DNA from: Halomonas alkalicola
Lineage (GTDB): Bacteria; Pseudomonadota; Gammaproteobacteria; Pseudomonadales; Halomonadaceae
NCBI RefSeq assembly: GCF_030704205.1
Contig: NZ_CP131913.1
Coordinates: 62,001-126,000, forward strand
Length of the DNA: 64,000 bases
Direction of reading: 5' to 3'
Part shown: one piece after another, positions 20,065-28,392 of the stretch
Layout: every line of letters starts with the position of its first letter
How positions within the stretch are numbered: the stretch's first letter is position 1
The notes under the pieces: model-generated
What the model saw: the letters and a program-made list of their open reading frames with translations, nothing else
Databases searched by the model: none
Told to the model about the DNA's origin: nothing
Translations under genes and position numbers: made by a program

Positions 20065-20745
20065 ATGTTCGCGCTTTCCGATGCTCAGCAGCGTCGCCTG
20101 CTGGCCCTGCTGATCGGCTTCCATATCCTGGTGATCGCCGCCAGCAACTACCTGGTGCAGCTGCCCTTCACCCTGTTCGGCTTCCATACCACCTGGGGCG
20201 CCTTCAGCTTTCCGTTCATCTTCCTGGCCACCGACCTCACCGTGCGGCTGTTCGGCAAGGAGCCGGCCCGGGCCATCGTGATGCGGGTCATGCTGCCGGC
20301 CCTGGTGATCTCCTATGTGGTCTCGGTGGTCTTCCCGCGGGGCGGCTATGCGGGCCTGGGGGCGCTTGGGGAGTGGAACCTGTTCGTGGCCCGCATCGCC
20401 GTGGCGAGCTTCATGGCCTACCTGCTGGGCCAGCTCCTCGACGTGCACGTCTTCGACCGCCTGCGAGGCCTCAGGGCCTGGTGGGTGGCGCCGGCGATCT
20501 CCACCGTGCTCGGCAATCTGGCCGACACCTTCGCCTTCTTTTCGATCGCCTTCTACAACAGCCCCGACCCCTTCATGGCGGCCAACTGGCTGGAGATCGC
20601 CTGGGTCGACTATGTCATCAAGCTGGGCATCAGCCTGCTGTTCTTCGTGCCGCTGTATGGCGTGCTGCTGGCGACCCTGAGCCGCCGCCTGGTGGCGGCT
20701 ACCGAGGCCGAGCCTGCCGCTGCGGCGGCGAGGTCCCGCCCCTGA
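20065..20745 (+). CDS. yhhQ: Queuosine precursor (preQ0/preQ1) transporter
   Basis: 226 residues with about six membrane helices, matching the YhhQ/COG1738 (Vut_1) family: ASNYLVQLPFTLFGFHTTWGAFSFPFIFLATDLTVRLFGK near the N-terminus and LGNLADTFAFFSIAFY in the middle. The family takes up 7-deazaguanine precursors of the tRNA base queuosine across the inner membrane. The ribosome site sits inside the candidate preQ1-I riboswitch. The esterase gene follows after 34 bases, probably on the same transcript. Confidence 0.9.
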   Translation: MFALSDAQQRRLLALLIGFHILVIAASNYLVQLPFTLFGFHTTWGAFSFPFIFLATDLTVRLFGKEPARAIVMRVMLPALVISYVVSVVFPRGGYAGLGALGEWNLFVARIAVASFMAYLLGQLLDVHVFDRLRGLRAWWVAPAISTVLGNLADTFAFFSIAFYNSPDPFMAANWLEIAWVDYVIKLGISLLFFVPLYGVLLATLSRRLVAATEAEPAAAAARSRP

Positions 20746-20779
20746 CACAGGCCGGGGAGCCGGCCAAGGAGAAAGTGCC

Positions 20780-21553
20780 ATGAGCGTAGAGCTCAACTAT
20801 CTTGATACCGGTGGCGATGGCGTGCCGCTGGTGGTGATCCACGGCCTGTTCGGCAGCGCCGACAACTGGCGCTCCCACGTCAAGGCGTGGGAGGCGACGC
20901 GGCGGGTGATCACCGTGGACCTGCGCAACCACGGCCGCTCTCCCCACGTCGAGGGGATGGGCTACGACGCCATGGCCGAGGATGTGACCCGCCTGCTCGA
21001 CCGCCTCGAGGTCCCCCGCGCCCACCTGCTCGGCCACTCCATGGGCGGCAAGGTGGTGATCTCGCTGGCGCGCCTGGCGCCCGAGCGGGTGGCCTCGCTG
21101 ATCGTTGGCGATATCGCGCCTGTGGCCTATGGCCACGACCACGACACGGTGTTCGCCGGCCTGCGCCGCCTCGAGGAGGGGAAGCCGGCCAATCGCCGCG
21201 AGGCGGACGACCTGCTGGGCGAGCACGTCAAGGAGCGGGCGGTGAGGTTGTTCCTTGCCACCAACCTGGAGCGTGGCGAGGAGGGCGGGCTCAGGCTGCG
21301 CCTGGGGCTCGACGAGATCCAGGAAGACTACGAGACCATCATGGGGCCGACGGCGGGCGAGGGTGCCTTCAGCGGTCCGACCCTGGTGCTGCGCGGCGCA
21401 AACTCCCACTACGTTACCGATGAAATGCTGCCGGCCCTGCGGGAGGTGCTCCCCGAGGCCGAGGTGGTGACCCTGGAGGCCGGCCACTGGCTGCATGCCG
21501 AGCAGCCCGAGGCCTTCCGCGACGCGGTCGACCGCTTCCTCGTCCGGCGCTGA
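20780..21553 (+). CDS. ybfF: Alpha/beta-hydrolase esterase, YbfF type
   Basis: 257 residues of the alpha/beta-hydrolase fold. HGLFGSADNW (oxyanion hole), GHSMGGKV (nucleophile serine elbow) and the C-terminal EAGHWLHAEQPEAF (catalytic histidine) are all present. This pattern matches YbfF-like thioesterase/esterases, whose natural substrate is not settled. ATG 20780 has AAGGAGAAAG upstream. It converges on the solute-binding protein gene with a 16-base gap. Confidence 0.85.
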   Translation: MSVELNYLDTGGDGVPLVVIHGLFGSADNWRSHVKAWEATRRVITVDLRNHGRSPHVEGMGYDAMAEDVTRLLDRLEVPRAHLLGHSMGGKVVISLARLAPERVASLIVGDIAPVAYGHDHDTVFAGLRRLEEGKPANRREADDLLGEHVKERAVRLFLATNLERGEEGGLRLRLGLDEIQEDYETIMGPTAGEGAFSGPTLVLRGANSHYVTDEMLPALREVLPEAEVVTLEAGHWLHAEQPEAFRDAVDRFLVRR

Positions 21554-21569
21554 TCCGGGCGGGGCGCCT

Positions 21570-22955
21570 TCAGGGGGCGCCGAGGTCGACCCCGAGCCCG
21601 CCGACCGGGGTCAGGGTCTCGGTCAGGCCGCGCTCGTGGAGGAACGCCTCGAAGCGGGCATAGCCGCCCCGGTCCAGGGCGGCGGGGCGGGCGCTCAGGC
21701 GCAGCAGCATGGACAGCCAGGCGTCCCGGTTCGCCGGGGTGTCCATGGCGGGTTCCCGCTCCGCCAGGAGCGCCCAGGCCGCCTCGGGATGCTCCAGGCT
21801 CCAGGCGGTGGCTTCGGCGAGCGCCTCCAGCAAGCGCCGCAGGCTCTCTCGCTGCCCACCCACGCGGTCGCGGTTAGCCACCAGGATCAGCCCCTCGTGG
21901 CGTGGGATCCCGTGCTCCTCGAGTCGCAGCAGGTGGGTGGAGAGGCCTTCGTCGCCCAGTCGCCGGGGCAGGCCGAGGCGCTGTGGCGTCATCACGCCGT
22001 CCAGTCCCTGGTCGACCATCTCGTTCACGGCGCTGAAGTTGACGTCCACCAGTTCGAGTTCCTCGATGGCAATACCGTGGGGCTTGAGCAGCAGCGGCAG
22101 CAGCAGCTCGCGGCTCTCCTCCACCGAGTAGCCGATGCGCCTGCCCGCCAGCTGGGCCGGTGACGCCAGGTCGCCGTCGTCGCGCAGCAGCAGACCCGCC
22201 AGGGGCAGCTCGACCAGGGTGCCGATCCGCACCAGCGGCATGCCGCGATCCACCTGCAGATGCAGCAGCGGCTGACGACTCAGGGCGAGATCGATGCGCC
22301 CGGCGGCCAGCAGCCGCGTCGGCAGGGTGGGGGCGGCGGGGGTGGTCAGGGTCACCTGCAGGCCCCGGCGCTCCAGCATGCCCCTGTGCAGGGCGATGAA
22401 CAGGGCAGCGTGCTGAGGGCCCGGGTACCAGTCCAGCATGATCTCCAGGGGCTTGAGGGGCGGCGGCTCGAGGGGCTCGGGAGGCGTGAGTGCCACCCTG
22501 GGGCCCTCGTCGACCAGATCGCTCGTCGCATCGGCCTCCGGTGAGTCCGAGCTGTCCTGGGGAGCCGGGGCGGCGCCGATGGCGTCCTCTCCATCCGTGT
22601 GGCCGGTGGCATCGCCGGCCGGGGGCGGCGGTGCCGGCCTCACAACAGCGGACTCACTGCCTGCCTCCCGAGCCTTCTCGGTCGTCTTCTTGGGCGTCTC
22701 CTCGGCTGTCTCTTCTGACGGGGCCTCTGATGGCTCCTCGAGGGCCTGCTCCCGCGCCGGGATCTCGGGCACCAGGACGGTCGTCGCAAGCTTGGCGGGC
22801 GCCGGTGCGTCCCGGGGGAGGTCGGGCACCACCAGGGGCGGGGGCTCCTCGGCCGCTACGCTCGTCATCGGCGCCAGGCTCGAGAGTGCCGCCATCAGCA
22901 GGGTGAGGGCGGACGCCACGGCGGTCAGTCGCCTGGGCTGGGCGGGGTCGGGCAT
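21570..22955 (-). CDS. Solute-binding protein, NMT1/THI5-like, with a long acidic linker
   Basis: 461 residues. A signal peptide (about 1-34) is followed by roughly 130 residues rich in Pro, Glu, Ala and Ser (residues about 36-165). A binding domain of the ThiY/SsuA/TauA type then begins at LEIMLDWYPGPQHAALFIALHRGMLERRGLQV. FGYSVEES-like and DLALSRQPLLHLQV segments support this fold, whose known ligands are thiamine precursors, sulfonates or nitrate. No permease or ATPase gene is adjacent, so it is an orphan. The linker is far longer than usual and might span the periplasm or peptidoglycan. The ligand is unknown. Confidence 0.75.
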   Translation of the reverse strand: MPDPAQPRRLTAVASALTLLMAALSSLAPMTSVAAEEPPPLVVPDLPRDAPAPAKLATTVLVPEIPAREQALEEPSEAPSEETAEETPKKTTEKAREAGSESAVVRPAPPPPAGDATGHTDGEDAIGAAPAPQDSSDSPEADATSDLVDEGPRVALTPPEPLEPPPLKPLEIMLDWYPGPQHAALFIALHRGMLERRGLQVTLTTPAAPTLPTRLLAAGRIDLALSRQPLLHLQVDRGMPLVRIGTLVELPLAGLLLRDDGDLASPAQLAGRRIGYSVEESRELLLPLLLKPHGIAIEELELVDVNFSAVNEMVDQGLDGVMTPQRLGLPRRLGDEGLSTHLLRLEEHGIPRHEGLILVANRDRVGGQRESLRRLLEALAEATAWSLEHPEAAWALLAEREPAMDTPANRDAWLSMLLRLSARPAALDRGGYARFEAFLHERGLTETLTPVGGLGVDLGAP

Positions 22956-23070
22956 GCACGGGCTCCGGCAGTGGTGCCGGCATCTGGCCGGCTGGCGGCA
23001 GCAGAGTGTAGCCGCTCTCGGGAAGGGCTGACCAGCCCGGGCCGGCGGCGTCGCGCCGCTGCAAGCCGCA

Positions 23071-23079
23071 TGCGATAAT
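23071..23079 (+). promoter_or_regulatory. Extended -10 promoter element of the antiporter gene
   Basis: TGCGATAAT matches the extended -10 form TGnTATAAT, 26 bases before the antiporter ATG. No good -35 is seen, which extended -10 promoters can do without. Confidence 0.4.
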
Positions 23080-23104
23080 GGCCCTTCACCGCCTCGAGGA
23101 TGCC

Positions 23105-24811
23105 ATGGACGCCATCAATACCCTCTTCATGCTCAGCGGCCTGCTGATCGCGCTCAGCGTGCTGGCCAGTCGCCTCTCCAGTCTGGTGGGGCTGCCTTTG
23201 CTGTTGATCTTCCTCGGCCTCGGCATGCTGGCGGGGGAGGAGGGCCTGCTCGGCATCCAGTTCGACGACTATACCCTGGCCTTCACCATCGGCCACCTGG
23301 CGCTGGCGATGATCCTGCTCGATGGCGGGCTGCGCACCCGCCTCAAGACCTTCCGGGTCGGCTTCCGGCCGGCGCTCTCGCTGGCGACTCTCGGCGTCTT
23401 CATCACCAGCGGGCTGATCGGGCTGCTGGCCATGTGGATCTTCGACCTCTCGCTGCTGCAGGGGCTGCTGGTGGGGGCGATCGTGGGCTCCACCGACGCC
23501 GCCGCGGTGTTCTCGATGCTCAGCGGACGAGGCGTCAACCTCAACGAGCGGGTGGGGGCGACCCTCGAGATCGAGTCCGGCACCAACGACCCCATGGCGA
23601 TCTTTCTGACCCTGGTGCTGGTGGAGATGCTGGTGGGGCAGGTGAGCGGCACCGCCGACACCCTGCTGCTGCTGGTCCAGCAGTTCGGGCTGGGCCTCTC
23701 CATCGGCGTGGGTGCTGGCTGGCTCAGCGGCAAGCTGCTGCGCTGGGTGGATCTGGCCCCCGGGCTCTACTCGCTGCTGGCGCTGGCGCTGGGCTTCTGC
23801 GTCTTCGGCCTGACCAGCTTCCTCGGCGGCAGCGGCTTCCTGGCGATCTACCTGGCGGGGCTGATGATCGGCAACCAGCCCGGGCGCCACCTCAATTTCA
23901 TCCTGCCGGTACACGATGGCCTGGCCTGGCTCAGCCAGATCGGCCTCTTCCTGGTGCTGGGGCTGCTGGTGACCCCCAGCGAGATGATCGAGTATGCACT
24001 ACCGGCCAGCCTGGTGGCGCTGGCGCTGATCTTCGTGGCCAGGCCCCTGGCGGTGCTGATCAGCATCAAGCCCTTCTTCAAGTTCCGCTGGCGGGAGACC
24101 GGCTTCATCGCCTGGGTGGGCCTGCGCGGCGCGGTGCCCATCGTGCTGGCGATCTTCCCGGTGATCGGCGGGGTGGAGAACGCCTCGCTCTACTTCAACG
24201 TGGCCTTTGCGGTGGTGCTGCTCTCGCTGCTGGTCCAGGGGGGGACCCTGGGCTGGATGGCGCGGCTGATGAAGGTCGAGGTGCCGTCATCGGTGACCCC
24301 CAACCAGCGCGGCCCGCTGGGCATCCTGCCGGAAAACGACTTCGAGATGTTCGTCTACCGGGTGGAGAACTCCGACCTCGAGGACGTGCCCATCCGGCTG
24401 CTGCGCTTCCCCTCGGGGGCGCTGATCTCGGCGCTGTTCCGCGACCATGTGATGTTGCACCCCAAGGGCAGCACCCGCCTGCAGCTTAATGACGTGATCT
24501 GCGTGATCGGCCGCAGCGAGGATCTGCCGGCGCTGAACCGGCTCTTCAACGGCGATGCCAAGCTCAAGCAGGAGCGCGCCTTCTTCGGTACCTTTACCTT
24601 CGCCGGTGAGGCGCGCATGCAGGATATCGCCGATGCCTACGGTCTGACGCTCAGCCAGGCGGAGAAGGAGATGACCCTGGCGGACTTCATCTCCCTGCGG
24701 GTGGGCGGGCATCCGGTGGTGGGGGACGACGTGGACTGGCACGGCATCCACTGGGTGGTCAGCGAGATGGAGGGCAACACCGTGACCAAGGTGGGGCTGA
24801 GGCTCTACTGA
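23105..24811 (+). CDS. nhaP2: K+/H+ (Na+/H+) antiporter, NhaP2/CvrA type
   Basis: 568 residues. Twelve to thirteen membrane helices of the CPA1 family carry VGSTDAAAVFSML and ESGTNDPMAIFLTL, the acidic ion-binding motifs. A cytoplasmic part follows: a TrkA-C-like domain (VPIRLLRFPSGALISALFRDHVML to INDVICVIG-like) and a CorC_HlyC-like tail (GGHPVVGDDVDWHGIHWVV). This order is that of NhaP2/CvrA, which exports K+ or Na+ in exchange for protons and matters in salty media. ATG 23105 follows GAGGA. It overlaps convergent yaeQ by seven bases. Confidence 0.9.
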   Translation: MDAINTLFMLSGLLIALSVLASRLSSLVGLPLLLIFLGLGMLAGEEGLLGIQFDDYTLAFTIGHLALAMILLDGGLRTRLKTFRVGFRPALSLATLGVFITSGLIGLLAMWIFDLSLLQGLLVGAIVGSTDAAAVFSMLSGRGVNLNERVGATLEIESGTNDPMAIFLTLVLVEMLVGQVSGTADTLLLLVQQFGLGLSIGVGAGWLSGKLLRWVDLAPGLYSLLALALGFCVFGLTSFLGGSGFLAIYLAGLMIGNQPGRHLNFILPVHDGLAWLSQIGLFLVLGLLVTPSEMIEYALPASLVALALIFVARPLAVLISIKPFFKFRWRETGFIAWVGLRGAVPIVLAIFPVIGGVENASLYFNVAFAVVLLSLLVQGGTLGWMARLMKVEVPSSVTPNQRGPLGILPENDFEMFVYRVENSDLEDVPIRLLRFPSGALISALFRDHVMLHPKGSTRLQLNDVICVIGRSEDLPALNRLFNGDAKLKQERAFFGTFTFAGEARMQDIADAYGLTLSQAEKEMTLADFISLRVGGHPVVGDDVDWHGIHWVVSEMEGNTVTKVGLRLY

Positions 24812-25359
24812 GCCGCGCTGGCCTGCTGGCGGATCTCGACGCCGACCTCCACGGAGGCCTCCGGCGTGGCCAGCCACATCATGCCGTCCTGCAGGGTCGC
24901 ATTGAGGTCCATTCCCCGAGCGGCCAGCCTGCCGAGTTCGGCAACGGTCTCGGGCGCGACATCGATGACCGTGAGGTTGGCCAGGGTTCTCAGCTTGCCG
25001 GCGAGCTGCTCCCACCAGAGCCGGGAGCCGTGGCCGCCATAGGTGTAGATCACCACCTGCCGCGAACGGCCGCAGGCCCGGCGAATCTCCCGCTCGTCCG
25101 GCTGACCGAGCTGGATCCACAGCTCGATCTCGCCGGTGAGGCTCCTGAGCCACAGGTCCGGCTCGTCATCGGTGCTGACGCCGCGCCCGAAGGCCAGGTC
25201 CGGATGGGCGTGGCGCGCGAAGGCCAGCAGGCGCAGCATCATGCGCTCGTCGGTCTCCGACGGGTGGCGGGCAACGGTCAGCACGTGCTCGCCGTAGTAG
25301 TGCCGATCCATGTCGGCAACCTGCAGGCGCGCCTTGCAGATGGTGGCCTTCAGCGCCAT
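24805..25359 (-). CDS. yaeQ: YaeQ family protein
   Basis: 184 residues beginning MALKATICKARLQVADMDRHYY, the standard YaeQ start. HPSETDERMMLRLLAFARHAHPDLAFGRGVSTDDEPDLWL and WIQLGQPDERE are conserved. The fold resembles the PD-(D/E)XK nuclease superfamily; E. coli YaeQ was linked to haemolysin regulation, but the true function is unknown. It converges on nhaP2 and lies just downstream of the tRNA-Ser terminator. Confidence 0.9.
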   Translation of the reverse strand: MALKATICKARLQVADMDRHYYGEHVLTVARHPSETDERMMLRLLAFARHAHPDLAFGRGVSTDDEPDLWLRSLTGEIELWIQLGQPDEREIRRACGRSRQVVIYTYGGHGSRLWWEQLAGKLRTLANLTVIDVAPETVAELGRLAARGMDLNATLQDGMMWLATPEASVEVGVEIRQQASAAQ

Positions 25360-25399
25360 GGCGCCCTCCTGGGAATGGTGGGGTTGGATGGCCAGAAAC

Positions 25400-25423
25400 G
25401 AAAAAGGCACCCGCAGGTGCCTG
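25400..25423 (-). terminator. Terminator of tRNA-Ser
   Basis: On the minus strand AGGCACC and GGTGCCT pair around a four-base loop, followed by TTTTT. It lies 16 bases beyond the encoded CCA of the tRNA. Confidence 0.85.
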
Positions 25424-25438
25424 ATTCTCTTGATGCGA

Positions 25439-25528
25439 TGGCGGAGGGACAGGGATTCGAACCCTGGAAAGGCTTTCACCTTTGCCGGTTTTCAAGACCG
25501 GTGCATTCAACCGCTCTGCCATCCCTCC
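25439..25528 (-). tRNA. serT: tRNA-Ser(UGA)
   Basis: 90 bases including an encoded CCA. The acceptor stem is GGAGGGA with its complement TCCCTCC, and the T-arm holds GGTTCGAATCC. The anticodon loop CTTGAAA holds the anticodon UGA (serine, UCA codons). The long variable arm typical of tRNA-Ser is visible between the anticodon and T arms. Confidence 0.97.
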
Positions 25529-25543
25529 GGCTTACGGCGGTGA

Positions 25544-25571
25544 ATATTACCAGCTTTCGGTGCCGGGTCAA
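25544..25571 (-). promoter_or_regulatory. Promoter of tRNA-Ser
   Basis: On the minus strand TTGACC (25566-25571) and TAATAT (25544-25549) stand 16 bp apart, about 15 bases ahead of the mature tRNA 5' end. Confidence 0.65.
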
Positions 25572-25647
25572 GAGGGCCTTGGGATCAAGGCGTTAGCCAG
25601 GATGCCGTCAGGGTGCCAGACGTCATTCCGCGACCAGGGAGCCTGCC

Positions 25648-26091
25648 ATGACCAGGAATGAATCCAACGCCTTTCCGGCCGCCGCCGTCTCCTGCGCGGT
25701 GGTAAGAGGAGGGCGGTTGTTGATGGTGCGGCGGCGCCACCCGCCCAACGCCGGACGGCTGGCGCTGCCGGGCGGCAAGGTGGAGGCGGGGGAGCCCCTC
25801 GCCGTGGCGGCGGAGCGCGAGCTGCTCGAGGAGACCAGCGTGCGGGCCAGGGCCGATGAGCCGCTCACCGCCTTCGATGTCATCGAGCGGGAGAGCGATG
25901 GCCGGCTGCGCTTCCACTACGTGGTGGTGGTGATGCGCATGGCGTGGGAAGCGGGCGAGCCGGTCGCTGGCGATGACGCCAGCGAGGCCCGCTGGATGGA
26001 GCTCGAAGCCCTGACGGCGGCCGCCGATGGGGTCTGCGCGACGGCCGCCGAGCTGGCTGCCCGGCTGCTGGGCGCAGGGAAACAGCGTTGA
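25648..26091 (+). CDS. Nudix hydrolase
   Basis: 147 residues. The Nudix box is intact (GGKVEAGEPLAV then ERELLEETSV), preceded by LLMVRRRHPPNAGRLALPGG. Overall it resembles the ADP-ribose pyrophosphatase subgroup, which hydrolyses ADP-ribose-like dinucleotides, but substrate cannot be fixed from the sequence. It lies alone between tRNA-Ser and yccA; its stop is 92 bases before yccA. Confidence 0.85.
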   Translation: MTRNESNAFPAAAVSCAVVRGGRLLMVRRRHPPNAGRLALPGGKVEAGEPLAVAAERELLEETSVRARADEPLTAFDVIERESDGRLRFHYVVVVMRMAWEAGEPVAGDDASEARWMELEALTAAADGVCATAAELAARLLGAGKQR

Positions 26092-26182
26092 GCGATGCCC
26101 ATCAAGGGCTTGCGCGGGGAACCTCGAGTCGGCATTCTAGGTCCACTGCCACGACCAACCAAACACAGGGAGCACTGGATCC

Positions 26183-26851
26183 ATGGCATACCAAGACACC
26201 CAGCTTACCCGTCAGCAGAGCCAGGCGCTCAGCACCAACAAGGTGCTGCGCAATACCTATGGCCTGCTCGCCATGACGTTGATGTTCTCGGCGGTGACCG
26301 CTGGCGCCGCCATGGCCATGGGCGTTGAACGCCTCAACATCTTCGTGTTCTTCATCGGCGCCTACGGCCTGATGTTCCTGGTGCACAAGACCGCCAATTC
26401 GGCCGCCGGCCTGCTGGCGACCTTCGCCTTCACCGGCTTCATGGGCTTCACCCTGGGGCCGATCCTCAACGCCTACCTGGCGCTGCCCAACGGTGCCGCC
26501 CTGGTCATGAACGCCCTGGCCATGACCGGCCTGACCTTCATCGGTCTCTCCGCCGTGGCGCTGGTCTCCAAAAAGGACTTCAGCTTCCTGGGCAACTTCC
26601 TGATGGCCGGTGCCATCGTGCTGATCCTGGCCATGGTCGCCGGGCTGATCTTCCAGATTCCGACCCTGATGCTGATGGTCTCCGCCGGCTTCGTGCTGTT
26701 CGCCTCGGCGGCGATCCTCTACCAGACCAGCGAGATCGTGCACCGGGCCGGCGAGACCAACTATATCCTCGCCACCATCACCCTCTATGTGTCGATCTAC
26801 AACCTCTTCATCAGCCTGCTGTCGCTGCTCGGCATCATGAGCAACGACTGA
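26183..26851 (+). CDS. yccA: Bax inhibitor-1/YccA family membrane protein
   Basis: 222 residues with seven hydrophobic helices. It starts MAYQDTQLTRQQSQALSTNKVLRNTY; KVLRNTYGLLAMTLMFS and the terminal ISLLSLLGIMSND are characteristic of YccA. E. coli YccA is an inner-membrane substrate and modulator of the FtsH protease and protects SecY from degradation. It is monocistronic, closed by the terminator at 26875-26906. Confidence 0.92.
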   Translation: MAYQDTQLTRQQSQALSTNKVLRNTYGLLAMTLMFSAVTAGAAMAMGVERLNIFVFFIGAYGLMFLVHKTANSAAGLLATFAFTGFMGFTLGPILNAYLALPNGAALVMNALAMTGLTFIGLSAVALVSKKDFSFLGNFLMAGAIVLILAMVAGLIFQIPTLMLMVSAGFVLFASAAILYQTSEIVHRAGETNYILATITLYVSIYNLFISLLSLLGIMSND

Positions 26852-26874
26852 TCCTGGCGGGTCACGAGGACCTC

Positions 26875-26906
26875 GGCTGGCCCCGCCTCGGCGGGGCCAG
26901 CCTGTT
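26875..26906 (+). terminator. Terminator after yccA
   Basis: GGCTGGCCCCGCC and GCGGGGCCAGCC pair around TCG, followed by TGTTTGT. Confidence 0.8.
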
Positions 26907-26927
26907 TGTGGAGTGTCGAGTGCGATG

Positions 26928-27320
26928 ATGCGCTACGCGATTCTGTTGATGGGGGCGCCCTACAGCAGCCAGGCCGCCCATTCCGCCCTGCGCTTTGCCC
27001 GGGCGCTGGTGGGGCGTGGCCACCGCCTGGAGGGGGTATTCTTCTACCATGACGGTGTGCACAATGCCGCGCGCCTGGCCACGCCGCCGCAGGACGAGCC
27101 GCACCTGGTGGACGGTTGGGCTGCGCTGGCCGCCGAGCACGGCGTGCCGCTGCAGGTCTGCATCGCCGCGGCGCTGCGCCGCGGCCTGCTCGATGAGCGC
27201 GAGGCGGCCCGCCACGGCAAGCAGGGCCACAGCATCGAGCCCCCCTTCGAGCTGACCGGGCTGGGGCAGCTGGTGGATCTTGGCCTGCACTGCGATCGCC
27301 TGGTCACCTTCGGACCCTGA
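26928..27320 (+). CDS. tusD: Sulfurtransferase complex subunit TusD
   Basis: 130 residues of the DsrE/TusD fold. It begins MRYAILLMGAPYSSQAAHSALRFARAL and continues with HRLEGVFFYHDGVHNA. The conserved relay cysteine is in PLQVCIAAALRRG. TusBCD passes persulfide sulfur from TusA to TusE for 2-thiouridine synthesis in tRNA. An in-frame ATG one codon earlier (26925) could also serve. tusC follows with nine bases between them. Confidence 0.9.
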   Translation: MRYAILLMGAPYSSQAAHSALRFARALVGRGHRLEGVFFYHDGVHNAARLATPPQDEPHLVDGWAALAAEHGVPLQVCIAAALRRGLLDEREAARHGKQGHSIEPPFELTGLGQLVDLGLHCDRLVTFGP

Positions 27321-27329
27321 GGAGTGCCC

Positions 27330-27713
27330 ATGCCAAACGAAAAGGTACAAGGCGTCGACGGGGATCTGCTGGTCATCCTGCGTCACGCCCCCCACGGCAC
27401 CAGCTGGCTGCGCGAGGGCCTGGATGCCGCCCTGGTGGCCGCCGCCTTCGGGCGCCGGGTGACTCTGCTCTTCATGGGCGAGGGCGTCACCGCCCTGGTG
27501 CCCGGCCAGGCGAACGGCCCCCTGGGGCAGAAGGGCACCGCGCCCACCCTCGAGATGCTCGAGATGTACGATATCGATACCCTGCTGGTGGAGGCGGAGG
27601 CGCTGGCGCGCTTTGGCCTGGCGGTCGAGGGGCTGATGCTTCCCGCCAGGGCGGTCGCGGCCGCGCAGCTGCCTGCGCTGACCGCCGACCATTCGCTGGT
27701 ACTGACCTTCTGA
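27330..27713 (+). CDS. tusC: Sulfurtransferase complex subunit TusC
   Basis: 127 residues of the DsrF/TusC fold; DLLVILRHAPHGTSWLREGLDAALVAAAFGRRVTLLFMGEGV is the signature N-terminal half. ATG 27330 follows GAGGAG that overlaps the tusD stop. It is a structural member of the TusBCD hexamer. tusB lies 28 bases further on. Confidence 0.9.
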   Translation: MPNEKVQGVDGDLLVILRHAPHGTSWLREGLDAALVAAAFGRRVTLLFMGEGVTALVPGQANGPLGQKGTAPTLEMLEMYDIDTLLVEAEALARFGLAVEGLMLPARAVAAAQLPALTADHSLVLTF

Positions 27714-27741
27714 GGGCGGCGGGGCCGCCCGGAGAGACCCG

Positions 27742-28032
27742 ATGCTGCTGCATATTCTCAATCGCTCGCCGGCCACTAGCGAGGTCTACCGCCAGGCGCT
27801 GGCCGCCATGGGGCCGGCCGATCGGCTCCTGATGATCGAGGACGGGGTGCAGGGCGCCCTGGAAAGCCTGGCGGGCCGCTTCGGTGACCTGCAGGGGCGC
27901 CTCTACGTGCTGGAGGAGGACCTCGCCGCCCGCGGGCTGGTGCCGCTCAGCGCCGACTCGGTGATCCGGGTCGATATGGAGGGCTTCGTCACCCTCACCG
28001 AAGAGGCGCAGCGCACGGTGAGCTGGTTCTGA
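27742..28032 (+). CDS. tusB: Sulfurtransferase complex subunit TusB
   Basis: 96 residues of the DsrH/TusB family, beginning MLLHILNRSPATSEVYRQAL, with the LYVLEEDLAARGL segment in the middle. It completes the TusBCD complex. Its stop overlaps the tusE start by one base (TGATG). Confidence 0.9.
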   Translation: MLLHILNRSPATSEVYRQALAAMGPADRLLMIEDGVQGALESLAGRFGDLQGRLYVLEEDLAARGLVPLSADSVIRVDMEGFVTLTEEAQRTVSWF

Positions 28033-28385
28033 TGGCGACCACAGAAATATACCGTTATCTAGCTGTTAACGATCAACAGGTGACTCTGGATCCGGAGGGA
28101 TACCTGGTCGTCCTCGGCGACTGGACACCCGAAGTCGCCAGGTGCCTGGCCGAGGAGGAGGGCATCACGCTGACCGACGAGCACTGGGAGGTGATCCAGG
28201 TGCTGCGCGACTTCTACCAGCGCTTCGAGCAGGCGCCGGCGATGCGGCCCCTGGTAAAGGCCGTGGCCAGGGCCCTGGGCGAGGAGAAGGGCCGCTCGAT
28301 CCACCTGATGCGGCTTTTCCCCGGCAGCCCGGCCAAGCTCGCCGCGCGCATCGCCGGGCTGCCCAAGCCCACCCACTGCCTGTGA
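28032..28385 (+). CDS. tusE: tRNA 2-thiolation sulfur carrier TusE (DsrC family)
   Basis: 117 residues ending in PKPTHCL, with the conserved penultimate cysteine that accepts sulfur. The second cysteine that marks true DsrC of sulfite metabolism is absent, which supports TusE. It carries sulfur from TusBCD to MnmA for s2U34 in tRNA. It is the fourth gene of the tus operon. Confidence 0.92.
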   Translation: MATTEIYRYLAVNDQQVTLDPEGYLVVLGDWTPEVARCLAEEEGITLTDEHWEVIQVLRDFYQRFEQAPAMRPLVKAVARALGEEKGRSIHLMRLFPGSPAKLAARIAGLPKPTHCL

Positions 28386-28392
28386 GCGACCC

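Noticed and set aside
28032-28385. DsrC of dissimilatory sulfite metabolism
   Set aside because: Only the penultimate C-terminal cysteine is present; the second cysteine of DsrC is missing and the neighbours are tusDCB without dsrAB.
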